Under the pieces are notes generated by a model. The model was given only the letters and a program-made list of their open reading frames with translations. It was not told the origin of the DNA and searched no databases. Below are positions 19,762 to 27,887 of a stretch of DNA of 36,006 nucleotides, one piece after another. The stretch comes from an uncultured Flavobacteriales bacterium. GTDB lineage: Bacteria; Bacteroidota; Bacteroidia; Flavobacteriales_D; Parvicellaceae. The stretch lies in NCBI GenBank assembly GCA_943787725.1, contig CALSNM010000020.1, forward strand, positions 1-36,006, in the 5' to 3' direction. The first letter of the stretch is position 1. Every line of letters begins with the position of its first letter. The translations under genes and the position numbers were made by a program.

Positions 19762-20694
19762 ATGTCCAAAATATTATTCATCGCGATACTCACAATAGGG
19801 TTTTTTAATCTTTCTGAAAATCAGATTAATGCTCAAACGGACTCTACTGAATTTGTGAAACCAAGATTATTTTTGATAACTACTATGGGTGGTGGAGAAT
19901 TTGTTGGAACCATAATTTCAGATGATTCAATAGACGTGGTGATTAAAACAAAAGATAGAGGAGAAGTTTCCATTCCAAAATACCAAGTTAAAAGTATGAA
20001 AGAGCTTGAAGAGGGGCAGCTTAACAAGGAGGGAGAATACGTTAGTGATCCTTTATTCGCTACTCGCTACTTTATTACAACAAACTCATTTCCATTGAAG
20101 AAAGGAGATAATTATACTTCTTTAAACTTATTTGGACCTGAGTTTCATTTTGGTGTAGGGGAAAAATTTGGAATTGGTGTAATGACATCGTGGTTTGGAA
20201 TTCCTATTATTGGCACTGCAAAATACAGTATTAATTTAAGCGAAACAGCTAATGTAGGAATAGGAGCTCTTGTGGGTACAGGTTCATGGGCGATTCCAGA
20301 CTTTTTTGGAGCACTTCCTTTCGGAACATTGACTTTCGGAACGCGTAAATCAAACATTAATTTTTCAGCGGGTTATGGGGCTATTTCAGTTGGAAATGGT
20401 GCTGATGGTACCGCACTTTTTTCAGTTGCAGGAGCTATTGGAAACGGAGGCAAAGTTAGTTTTGTATTCGATAGCTTTATTGTTCCTATTAATCGAAGCC
20501 AATCGACTTATAACCCCAACACTGGTAATTATACAGCTTCAACATATAAAGCGATATTTGCATTAATTATTCCCGGTGTTAGGTTACAAACGAATGATGA
20601 TAAGGCGTTTCAAATTGGATTTGCGGGAGCTTACTTTGATGGTGATATTTTGCCATTGCCCATTCCGATGGTAACTTGGTTTAGGCGTTTGTAA
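19762..20694 (+). CDS. Exported protein with Sm-like N-terminal strand domain and outer-membrane barrel
   Basis: A 310-residue protein with a signal peptide ending near INAQ. Residues of about 35-75 (LITTMGGGEFVGTIISDDSI, then VVIKTKDRGEVSIPKYQVKSM) form a small five-strand unit of the kind seen in Sm-like barrels. The rest is Gly-rich alternating strands (GPEFHFGVGEKFGIGVMTSW and onward), as in an outer-membrane barrel, ending PMVTWFRRL. No biochemical role is recognised. It is monocistronic: 106 bases lie upstream, and a strong terminator follows within 20 bases of its stop. Confidence 0.65.
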   Translation: MSKILFIAILTIGFFNLSENQINAQTDSTEFVKPRLFLITTMGGGEFVGTIISDDSIDVVIKTKDRGEVSIPKYQVKSMKELEEGQLNKEGEYVSDPLFATRYFITTNSFPLKKGDNYTSLNLFGPEFHFGVGEKFGIGVMTSWFGIPIIGTAKYSINLSETANVGIGALVGTGSWAIPDFFGALPFGTLTFGTRKSNINFSAGYGAISVGNGADGTALFSVAGAIGNGGKVSFVFDSFIVPINRSQSTYNPNTGNYTASTYKAIFALIIPGVRLQTNDDKAFQIGFAGAYFDGDILPLPIPMVTWFRRL

Positions 20695-20711
20695 TTTTTA
20701 GCTGGTGCAAG

Positions 20712-20748
20712 AAACAAAAAAGAGGCCATTAAAGCCTCTTTTTTGTTT
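20712..20748. terminator. Strong bidirectional terminator
   Basis: The arms AAACAAAAAAGAGGC (20712-20726) and GCCTCTTTTTTGTTT (20734-20748) are perfect 15-bp complements around the loop CATTAAA. With A and T tracts on both sides it serves both the plus-strand gene ending at 20694 and the minus-strand gene ending at 20766. Confidence 0.92.
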
Positions 20749-20765
20749 TATGTGAATTAATTGTC

Positions 20766-21278
20766 TTAATCCGTGAGTTCAAATGTGCCAAAGAATGTAT
20801 CCACTTTATCCTGTGTAACGTAACTTCCGTCTCTAATAACACCAATTTGGTACAATCTGTTTCCCACTAAATACATTTGGTATTCGATGTGCATCGTTTC
20901 TGCAATTCCTTTAAAGTGCAAACCAGAGTGACCATCTATACTTACCTCTTCTTCTAAATCTAAATGTGTAACCCCCATACTATTTATTACACCTTCTTTT
21001 CCTCCTGCTAACATATCAGCTGTAGATCCCGCTTCAGCAATAGCTGAAGGGTAATCGTTATACCCTATGATATAAGCTTCCGTGATACTTTTTTCATACA
21101 AAAACATTGTAATCTCAATATCTCCAAGTTCAGTTGGAACTGATTGGGCAGTTACATCAGGTGTTCCACCCAGAAAGTTTACTTTAAAGCGTCCGTCTTC
21201 AGATTCATACATTTTTGAGGAAATACATGCGGAGAATAGAATTGAAGCTGCAACACATGTTATTATTCTTAATTTCAT
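20766..21278 (-). CDS. Small lipoprotein of unknown function
   Basis: I start at ATG 21278 because it gives a proper lipoprotein signal, MKLRIITCVAASILFSAC, with the acylated Cys at residue 18; the longer in-frame ATG at 21317 would run through the upstream terminator hairpin. The 170-residue product has a core of mixed strands (DGRFKVNFLGGTPDV, DIEITMFLYEKSITEAYIIGYNDYP, GLHFKGIAETMHIEYQMYLVGNRLYQIGV) that resembles small outer-membrane or periplasmic lipoproteins of the phylum without an assigned function. A terminator separates it from the upstream gene, so it is probably transcribed on its own. Confidence 0.65.
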   Translation of the reverse strand: MKLRIITCVAASILFSACISSKMYESEDGRFKVNFLGGTPDVTAQSVPTELGDIEITMFLYEKSITEAYIIGYNDYPSAIAEAGSTADMLAGGKEGVINSMGVTHLDLEEEVSIDGHSGLHFKGIAETMHIEYQMYLVGNRLYQIGVIRDGSYVTQDKVDTFFGTFELTD

Positions 21279-21307
21279 TTTTTGTTTTTCTGGATTGTTT
21301 ATAATAA

Positions 21308-21335
21308 AAAAGCCCACTGATTAAAGTGGGCTTTT
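21308..21335 (-). terminator. Intrinsic terminator of the OmpA-like lipoprotein gene
   Basis: The 11-bp perfect stem AAAAGCCCACT (21308-21318) and AGTGGGCTTTT (21325-21335) with a six-base loop is followed, in the minus-strand direction, by a run of T residues. It lies 26 bases after the stop of the gene ending at 21362. Confidence 0.85.
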
Positions 21336-21361
21336 AGTTTTTCGATTAGTAATCTCTACAA

Positions 21362-23092
21362 TTAATCAACCATTGCTTTGAAATCAGCATTTAAAAAGTA
21401 TTTCACAAATTCTCTGTCTTTAGAGGCTTTTGTTTTGAAATCAGCATCTTTTTCAATAGCTGTTTTTAAGTTACTAAATACTAAGTCAGAGTTATTCGTT
21501 CTTGCTCCTATTATTGCTTTCAAATAATAAGCTAGCCCTGAATCATTGTTGTCCGCGGCATCAATTACCTCTAATGCTCCAGCAGCATCTCCAGAAACAA
21601 TCTTTGCAATAGCAATATTTAACGAGATATAACCATCCATGTTAGCTAAGGCCTCCGCATAATCAGCAGACTGTATTTTTACTAAGCCCATGTTATACTT
21701 GGTTTCGTTTGCAGTTCCCGCTTCAGTAAATAATTCTAAAGCTTTTTCACGTCCTGCCTTATCGTTTCCTGCTTTTACATGGGTAACAGCCCCGATGTTA
21801 TTCGTTGAAATTGAGTTAGCTTCGATTCCGTTTGCTTTTTCAAATTGAACGCCAGCACCATCAAGGTCGCTTTGTAAGTACAGTACGTAACCTACGTTGT
21901 TAGCACCTCTATAGTCGTCTACAAAGTTTTTCTCAGCTATTTTATAAATTCTTAGTTTTTCATTTAAGTCTTCTGTCAGTGTAGCAGCAAAAAGAACTTC
22001 TTCAACCGTTAAGGTATCAGGATTGGTTGTAGTAAGAGCAGTTAATTCTTCATCGCTCCAGCCAATTTGATCGTAAGTTAAAGTAATAACAGATCTTCTA
22101 AGCTGCGGCAAAACATCTTTTTCTAAGAATTTATACGTCTTAGCCATGTTACGAATGTCTTGCTCTCTTTTGTTTGGGTCTTGAGTCATTTCAAGAACTC
22201 TTAAAATAAGGTCTTTGTCTTCGTGTGTTGTTTTTTGAATTTCCGCACTGAAACCATCCCAATCTTCTCCTTTGGGTGTTTTGGAGACAAAACCTTCCTC
22301 CATTCCTGGAGCAAAATTTAACTTCTTCATTAATTTAGAAACATATGTAGAAGCAGAAGCAGCTCGATCTCCGGCTAAATTTGCATTCTTGTCAATCTCT
22401 CCTTCAGGAGAAGCGTAAGACATAACATTAACACTTTTCATTTCTCTCCGAATGTTAATGGCAGCATCTGTAGCAAATATTTCAAAGTCTTTAATGTCTT
22501 GGTCTTTCAATTCTGCACCATTTATATTGAATTTCCCTTTTTTGTAATTGATTACGGCATTAATACTTTCTTCAGTTGTTCTAACAAATTTGTCATTTGC
22601 CATGATTACTTTATCATCAAATTCCATTAGATACGGAGTAATAATTGTACCATCTGCAATTTTTTCAGTAGTAATTTCTTCTTTAACCGTTTCTTTCTTG
22701 CCTTTCTTTACTACAAGCTTAACCACCAATTCCCCTTCTTGCATGCAAGGGTTGTAAGGCAGTGTAGAGTTATAGACAACTGTTTTACCTTCTTTTGGTA
22801 TGACTGTTCCATTCCCAGCAGCCTTTGCTCCTTGATATACAGCCATTTCAAACGGAATTTCAGTTCCATCTTTACAAATGAAAGTAGGCGTTACTTCTAC
22901 AATTGCCTTTGCGTTTAATCCTTTTTCTACAAAGGTAGCGTTGATTTGTAAGTCAACCTCATCACCGTGCATTTCCAAAGGATTTTCTTTTACCTTATAA
23001 TTAAGGTCTTTTATTAAATCACAACTTCCCAATAGTAACCCTGTAGAAACTATAGAGGTAAGGGCGATGTTTTTAAGTGTGCTTCTTTTCAT
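21362..23092 (-). CDS. Lipoprotein with OmpA-like and TPR-like regions
   Basis: A 576-residue predicted outer-membrane lipoprotein (signal MKRSTLKNIALTSIVSTGLLLGSC, Cys24). The N-terminal third is beta-rich (about residues 30-165). An OmpA-type segment follows, recognisable at about 215-245 from VNVMSYASPEGEIDKNANLA and the GDRAASASTYV helix, which recall the N-x2-L-x2-RA-x2-V peptidoglycan-binding pattern. The C-terminal part, from about 370 on, is helical with TPR-like repeats (AEKNFVDDYRGANNVGYVLY, DGAGVQFEKANGIEANSIS, AREKALELFTEAG-like units). The combination points to a cell-envelope scaffold between peptidoglycan and outer membrane, but no precise function is known. A 7-of-8 match to the -7 box (TATACTTG on the minus strand, 23138-23145) precedes it. 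Confidence 0.72.
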   Translation of the reverse strand: MKRSTLKNIALTSIVSTGLLLGSCDLIKDLNYKVKENPLEMHGDEVDLQINATFVEKGLNAKAIVEVTPTFICKDGTEIPFEMAVYQGAKAAGNGTVIPKEGKTVVYNSTLPYNPCMQEGELVVKLVVKKGKKETVKEEITTEKIADGTIITPYLMEFDDKVIMANDKFVRTTEESINAVINYKKGKFNINGAELKDQDIKDFEIFATDAAINIRREMKSVNVMSYASPEGEIDKNANLAGDRAASASTYVSKLMKKLNFAPGMEEGFVSKTPKGEDWDGFSAEIQKTTHEDKDLILRVLEMTQDPNKREQDIRNMAKTYKFLEKDVLPQLRRSVITLTYDQIGWSDEELTALTTTNPDTLTVEEVLFAATLTEDLNEKLRIYKIAEKNFVDDYRGANNVGYVLYLQSDLDGAGVQFEKANGIEANSISTNNIGAVTHVKAGNDKAGREKALELFTEAGTANETKYNMGLVKIQSADYAEALANMDGYISLNIAIAKIVSGDAAGALEVIDAADNNDSGLAYYLKAIIGARTNNSDLVFSNLKTAIEKDADFKTKASKDREFVKYFLNADFKAMVD

Positions 23093-23280
23093 TTTTATTG
23101 TATTTAAAACTTTTGGTTTTATTTTCTAAATATCGTGCAAGTATAAGTAAGTTTTTTTGTTTATGAAAGGATGAATGACATCAATAAGGAAAAACAGATG
23201 TTTTTAAAGCTAATTATAGAATGTATCCTCCTTAAAAACAAGACAATAACTCTAGTGCTTTCTATGTTGCTCAACCCTTT

Positions 23281-23910
23281 CTATTTTATTAAATTAATGC
23301 GCTTAATTCCTTCAGAATGTTGCGCTGAGAGTAATTCTTTAAATGATTGTTCCAACCACTCAGGTTTTTCAAGGTTTATTTCGTTTGCGCTGATGTAAAG
23401 TATTGGGATGCCATCTATTCTTTGTAAGAAATTTTCATAGCCCTTGCTTAAAGTAAATAAATAGTCAGGAGAAATTTCTTTCTCGTATAACCTGCCTCGT
23501 GAAATAATGTTTTTTTGTAATTCGTCAAGAGGTCTGTTTAAAAACAAAAGAATATCTGGTTTTGGGACTGTTTTATAAAGGGAGCTTATTAGTTCATTTA
23601 TAAGGTCAAACTCTTTAGGGCTCAAGTTCATTTTTGAAAAGATTAAACTTTTCAATGGGTAATAATCTGAAAAAATTAAATTATGCGGTTGCGAGTGAAA
23701 CTGAAACAATTGTTTGCTTCTATCCAGTACAAATTGCACTTCAGCATGGAGAGCATAGCTATTGTCGCCATAAAAATCCTTGAGAAATTCATTTTCTTCA
23801 AATTCTTCCAGCAAGAGGTCGCCATTAAATTTCTTTGCCAGAAAATTCGATAATGTAGTCTTACCAGCTCCAATATTTCCCTCGATGGCTATGTGTTTGT
23901 AATTAAGCAT
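23281..23910 (-). CDS. Deoxynucleoside kinase, downstream of folK
   Basis: Phosphorylates deoxynucleosides in the salvage pathway; cytoplasmic. The 209-residue protein begins with a P-loop, HIAIEGNIGAGKTTLSNFLA, then the acidic EEFEENEFLKDFY segment, a DRSKQLFQF stretch (ERS-like substrate site in the family) and the lid segment with NIISRGRLYEKEISPDYL. Its start overlaps the end of folK by eight bases, so the two are translated together; this pairing is common in Flavobacteriia. The nucleoside preference is not readable. A second kinase of the same family, more like the usual single-copy enzyme, lies at 30331. Confidence 0.9.
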   Translation of the reverse strand: MLNYKHIAIEGNIGAGKTTLSNFLAKKFNGDLLLEEFEENEFLKDFYGDNSYALHAEVQFVLDRSKQLFQFHSQPHNLIFSDYYPLKSLIFSKMNLSPKEFDLINELISSLYKTVPKPDILLFLNRPLDELQKNIISRGRLYEKEISPDYLFTLSKGYENFLQRIDGIPILYISANEINLEKPEWLEQSFKELLSAQHSEGIKRINLIK

Positions 23911-24394
23911 TTAAAGTAGAAATTTTAGAAGGATCCGAACATAGTGCTAAAACCTGACTTGTTGTTTTTTGAAATGTTGGCACAACCCAGTTGGGAGCGA
24001 TTTCGGTTAAAGGCTCCATGCAAAACCTTCTTTGATGCATTCTTGGGTGCGGAATTTCTAGACTTTCCGTGCGGATAATCAACTCTTCATAAAGCAAGAT
24101 ATCAATATCAATATTTCTGTCTGCATAGGCTTTATTCTTGAGCCTTTTTCTTCCGAGCTCAGCTTCTATTGAAAGACAGGTTCCCAATACTTTTGCAGGA
24201 CTCAAATTTGTTTTAATGAGTAATGCTTGATTTAAAAAAGGATTTTTAGAGTCGTATCCCCAAGGGTCAGATTCGTAAATTGATGAAGCTGCTACCAACT
24301 GTCCAATTTGCGAGATGATTAAGGAACTCGCATTTACCAATAAATCGAGTCGGTTATCGATGTTACTTCCTAAAAGCAGAACGGTTTGTTTCAT
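23903..24394 (-). CDS. folK: HPPK: 2-amino-4-hydroxy-6-hydroxymethyldihydropteridine pyrophosphokinase
   Basis: Transfers pyrophosphate from ATP to 6-hydroxymethyl-7,8-dihydropterin in folate synthesis. The 163-residue product has the family signature: VLLLGSNIDNRLDLL at the N-terminus, SSIYESDPWGYDSKNPFLNQAL, the magnesium-binding DIDIL in ADRNIDIDILLY, and IPHPRMHQRRFCMEPLTEIAP. It starts at ATG 24394; a TATTTTTG element on the minus strand (24399-24406) lies only four bases before it, so a leaderless transcript is possible. The kinase gene downstream overlaps it by eight bases. Confidence 0.95.
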   Translation of the reverse strand: MKQTVLLLGSNIDNRLDLLVNASSLIISQIGQLVAASSIYESDPWGYDSKNPFLNQALLIKTNLSPAKVLGTCLSIEAELGRKRLKNKAYADRNIDIDILLYEELIIRTESLEIPHPRMHQRRFCMEPLTEIAPNWVVPTFQKTTSQVLALCSDPSKISTLNA

Positions 24395-24527
24395 TTCACA
24401 AAAATAAATTTATTCTACTCAAAATTTCCATTTCGGTAGTTGCTATATTAGATAGTTATTCACACTTAAAAGAAGGTTTAAGATATATTGAAAGCAAGAT
24501 CTATCCGCTGGTAGTATTAATTTGCCA

Positions 24528-24558
24528 TTGGTGTAGATAAAAATTTAGAATACATTTG
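24528..24558 (+). promoter_or_regulatory. Bacteroidota promoter of sppA
   Basis: TTG at 24528-24530, 20 bases of spacer, then an exact TACATTTG at 24551-24558; this matches TTG-N17-23-TAnnTTTG. The start codon of sppA is 60 bases downstream. The rest of the 224-bp region between folK and sppA holds no gene that I can support. Confidence 0.65.
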
Positions 24559-24618
24559 TCCTTTTAACTTTACGTATTGATTCAAGAAAAAGGGAATAAT
24601 TACTAAAAACAAAAAATT

Positions 24619-26394
24619 ATGAAACCATTTTGGCGGTCGTTTTGGTCAGCATCTTTAGCAATATTTTTAATAGGAGGAACTTTAACTGCTCTGCTTTTAG
24701 TGGGTATCGGAGGTGCTATTTCAGGATTGACCGAGACAACACCTTTTGTTGTAAAAGATAATGCAGTTTTACACATGAAGTTGGACACTAAGATTAGCGA
24801 AGTATCTTATGCTGAATTTGATCAAACTTCTTTTTCCTTGGATCAAGGTTTTGGATTGAGGGAGATTAAAATCGGATTAGCGGCTGCAAAATTAGACGAC
24901 AAAATAAAAGGAGTTTTCTTAAACATTACAAATCTTTCCGCTGGAATGGCCACAACGGAGGAAATTAGAGACGCAATAATTGATTTTAAATCTTCAGGAA
25001 AATTTGTTTATGCCTACAGTGAGTTTTACTCGCAAAAAGCATATTACCTGTGTACTGCTGCAGACAAGGTTTATTTATTTCCTGCTGGAATGTTGGAGTT
25101 TAAAGGATTAGGCGCAGAATTAATGTTTTTAAAAGGCGCAATCGATAAAATGGGTGTTGATGTGCAAATAATAAGAGGAAGTAATAATAAATTTAAGAGT
25201 GCGGTAGAGCCTTTAATGTATGACAGTATGAGTGTCGCAAACAGAGAGCAAACGATGACATATATAAACGCTCTTTGGAATCAAATGTTAATTGGGGTTA
25301 ATGAAAAAACAGGAGTTAGTGCAAATAGGTTAAACGAAATTGCAGATTCGATGTATGTGCGTTCTTCTGAAACAGCATTAGACCATAAACTTGTAGATGA
25401 ATTAATTTATGAGGATGAACTTTTAACAGTTTTAAAAGAGGAGTCAGGAACAAAAAAAGGGAAGGATTTAAATTTGGTTTCATTTAAAAAGTATGCCTCG
25501 AAAAAAGCAAAGAAATACGATCGGAAAAATAAAGATAGCAATATTGCAGTAGTTTATGCTGTTGGAGGAATTGAAAGTGGTAAAGGAAACGCAGCAACGA
25601 TTGGGTCAGAAACAATCGCAGGAGCCATACGTGAAGCGAGAGAAGATGATGCAATAAAAGCGGTTGTTTTGAGAGTGAACTCTCCGGGAGGAAGCGCGCT
25701 CGCTTCTGATGTTATTTGGAGAGAAGTAGTATTAACGCAAAACGCAAAGCCAATTATAGTATCAATGGGAGATGTAGCTGCTTCAGGAGGATATTATATT
25801 GCTTGTGCAGCGGATAAAATTTATGCGCAACCCAATACCATTACTGGTTCAATAGGTGTTTTTGGTGTAATCCCTAATATAGGGCCTGCGTTAAAAAAGA
25901 ACTTTGGAATTACATTTGACAGAGTGCAAACAAACCATCATTCGGTATTGTCCCTAAACAAGGCTTTAACAGATGAAGAAAAGCGTTTAATTCAATTAGG
26001 GGTGGATGATATATATAATGATTTTACGCAAAAAGTAGCTGATGGAAGAGAAGGGTTAGAACAAGCCGATGTTGACAGCATTGGGCAGGGTAGAGTTTGG
26101 TCTGGAACAGACGCCTTAAGAATTGGTTTGGTTGATGAGTTAGGTGGTATAGATGCTGCAGTTGCTTATGCTGCTCAGCAAGTTAATATAGGTGCTGAGG
26201 AGATTAAATTAGGGGTTTACCCCGAACAAAAGGAGAATAAGCTTCTTGAATTAATGGAGTCTTTGGGAGATGAAGAAGCTAGCGCAGAAACATCATTAAG
26301 AATAAAATTAGAGACTTTTATTCAATCAGTGGATAAAATAATATCTACCCAAGGAATTCAAGCTAGAATGCCTTTCGATATTGTGGTTGAGTAG
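24619..26394 (+). CDS. sppA: Signal peptide peptidase SppA, long (67K) type
   Basis: Membrane-bound serine protease that degrades cleaved signal peptides and other membrane-embedded peptides. The 591-residue protein has one N-terminal membrane helix (residues 9-36) and two tandem S49 domains, as in the Escherichia coli enzyme. The catalytic Lys is Lys193 in the first domain (FKSAVEP, equal to E. coli Lys209) and the nucleophile Ser389 in the second (DVAASGGYYIACAAD, equal to Ser409), so both are present. It ends four bases before the end of the convergent kelch gene. The frame is intact. Confidence 0.95.
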   Translation: MKPFWRSFWSASLAIFLIGGTLTALLLVGIGGAISGLTETTPFVVKDNAVLHMKLDTKISEVSYAEFDQTSFSLDQGFGLREIKIGLAAAKLDDKIKGVFLNITNLSAGMATTEEIRDAIIDFKSSGKFVYAYSEFYSQKAYYLCTAADKVYLFPAGMLEFKGLGAELMFLKGAIDKMGVDVQIIRGSNNKFKSAVEPLMYDSMSVANREQTMTYINALWNQMLIGVNEKTGVSANRLNEIADSMYVRSSETALDHKLVDELIYEDELLTVLKEESGTKKGKDLNLVSFKKYASKKAKKYDRKNKDSNIAVVYAVGGIESGKGNAATIGSETIAGAIREAREDDAIKAVVLRVNSPGGSALASDVIWREVVLTQNAKPIIVSMGDVAASGGYYIACAADKIYAQPNTITGSIGVFGVIPNIGPALKKNFGITFDRVQTNHHSVLSLNKALTDEEKRLIQLGVDDIYNDFTQKVADGREGLEQADVDSIGQGRVWSGTDALRIGLVDELGGIDAAVAYAAQQVNIGAEEIKLGVYPEQKENKLLELMESLGDEEASAETSLRIKLETFIQSVDKIISTQGIQARMPFDIVVE

Positions 26395-26398
26395 TATA

Positions 26399-27712
26399 TT
26401 AATGGGAAACTACAAATCCCCCCTTTATTACTTTTTCTCCGCTATAAAGCTCTAGTTGATAAAGCCCATTTGTTAAAGCTGAAACTTGTATCGTATTATT
26501 TTTCAAGTCCCCTTTTAGTACAATTTCTCCGGTTGCGGAAAATACTCTATACGGAGCGTTTTTGTATTCACCATGCAGTAAAATGTAATCTGAAGATGGA
26601 TTTGGGTATAGGGTAATGCTTTCTTTTAAGCTTTCTCCAATTCCTCCTACTTGTGGGTCAAATTCTAATAAAAAAGCCTTGTTGGTAACAGCTTGCCCTG
26701 GTTCCATTCCGCCACAAATAATCCATGATGTTGGAGTAATTTGGGCAATTCCTCTTAGGTCCATTATTCCGTATGGCGAACCAAAACCTTCAAACCACAT
26801 GTTCCAGTACTTTTGATAAGTTATAATTCGAGAATGCGGTTCAACTCCTCCTGAGCCATTGTAGGCTATTCCATCAAAATTGTAAGCAGTTCCTGAACCT
26901 CCTATCCAAAAACAACGATTGTTGTATTTAGCCGCGGCCATTCTATATCCATTTCCTCCTGGATTATCTTGCAACTGACTCCAGGTTATTACCGTTGGAT
27001 CAATGGGGTTAATTATGCCCATTCTTAAATAGGATGTTGCATTAAAACTAAGGCCTGAGGTAACCCCTCCATTGTAGTAAATAGTGTCTCCAATTATTAC
27101 TCCTGAAGCTCCAAACATTTTGTATTGAGTTATATTAGGGGTGGCGGTTCCAACGAGCCAATTATCATTTGCGGGATCGTAAATTTGTACGTCCGGCACA
27201 TTATTGTTGTTGCTCCAACCCGTAACTACATAGATCAAACTATCTCTCCAAACCGCTTGTACGTGATCATCAATAGCAATCGGTATATCTGATCCATCAG
27301 GCAAATAATGATTAGTTACGGGATCATAAATATGAATTTTGGAAGAAGAAACTTCGCTTCCATTTGCATTAACATGGTAACCTCCTATGATGTATATTTT
27401 ATTTTTAATTGTGCTTGCACCGGCACCTATTTTCCCTAAACCATCAGGAAGTGGTGCGATTGTGTCCCACATGGCTGTGGTTACATTATACCGATAGGAT
27501 TTGAGATTAATTCCAGAATAAAGTTTAGTGCTGTCTATTCCCGAGAAGGAATATACATTTACGTTCCCAGACCCATCGACTCCTTGAGAAACTGCATTGT
27601 TGGAAATTCTTTCTGGCATGGAGCTGAGTTCGGTCCAAGTCCATCCTGTTTGCGAAAAATTAATGGAAGGAAAGAAGAAAAACAAGATTAAATATTTAAA
27701 ATACATATACAT
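26399..27712 (-). CDS. Kelch-repeat T9SS-secreted protein
   Basis: A 437-residue exported beta-propeller. After a signal peptide (YLILFFFFPSINFSQ) come about six kelch-type units with the usual IYIIGGYHV, LIYVVTGWS, TIYYNGGVT, CFWIGGSG and IICGG turns, each with downstream aromatic residues. The sorting domain begins at ITLYPNPSSDYILLHGEY (residue about 365) and carries the T9SS type A pattern to the end. The ligand is unknown. Two codon choices for the start (MYM) are equally possible. It converges with sppA, with four bases between the two stop codons. Confidence 0.85.
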   Translation of the reverse strand: MYMYFKYLILFFFFPSINFSQTGWTWTELSSMPERISNNAVSQGVDGSGNVNVYSFSGIDSTKLYSGINLKSYRYNVTTAMWDTIAPLPDGLGKIGAGASTIKNKIYIIGGYHVNANGSEVSSSKIHIYDPVTNHYLPDGSDIPIAIDDHVQAVWRDSLIYVVTGWSNNNNVPDVQIYDPANDNWLVGTATPNITQYKMFGASGVIIGDTIYYNGGVTSGLSFNATSYLRMGIINPIDPTVITWSQLQDNPGGNGYRMAAAKYNNRCFWIGGSGTAYNFDGIAYNGSGGVEPHSRIITYQKYWNMWFEGFGSPYGIMDLRGIAQITPTSWIICGGMEPGQAVTNKAFLLEFDPQVGGIGESLKESITLYPNPSSDYILLHGEYKNAPYRVFSATGEIVLKGDLKNNTIQVSALTNGLYQLELYSGEKVIKGGFVVSH

Positions 27713-27755
27713 TGTTTTATATGAAAGTATTATTTTAGCTTAAAATTAAGTAAAA

Positions 27756-27854
27756 ATGGGAGATAGTAATTTTCACGGGAATACGGCAGGAGTTGGATAC
27801 ATATATGCTGGGATTGTAATTTTAGCAATTTTCGGATTCGTATTCTTCGGATAG
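27756..27854 (+). CDS. Possible 32-residue membrane peptide
   Basis: ATG 27756 opens a short frame: MGDSNFHGNTAGVGYIYAGI followed by a hydrophobic segment VILAIFGFVFFG and a TAG stop. It has a polar N-terminus and one membrane-length hydrophobic stretch, and sits just ahead of the GH3-family gene in the same direction, 33 bases before its ATG. No Shine-Dalgarno is obvious, but this is common in the phylum. It could be a real small protein or chance. Confidence 0.45.
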   Translation: MGDSNFHGNTAGVGYIYAGIVILAIFGFVFFG

Positions 27855-27887
27855 ACCTTATAATCCCCTCGTATATAATTCTTTTTT

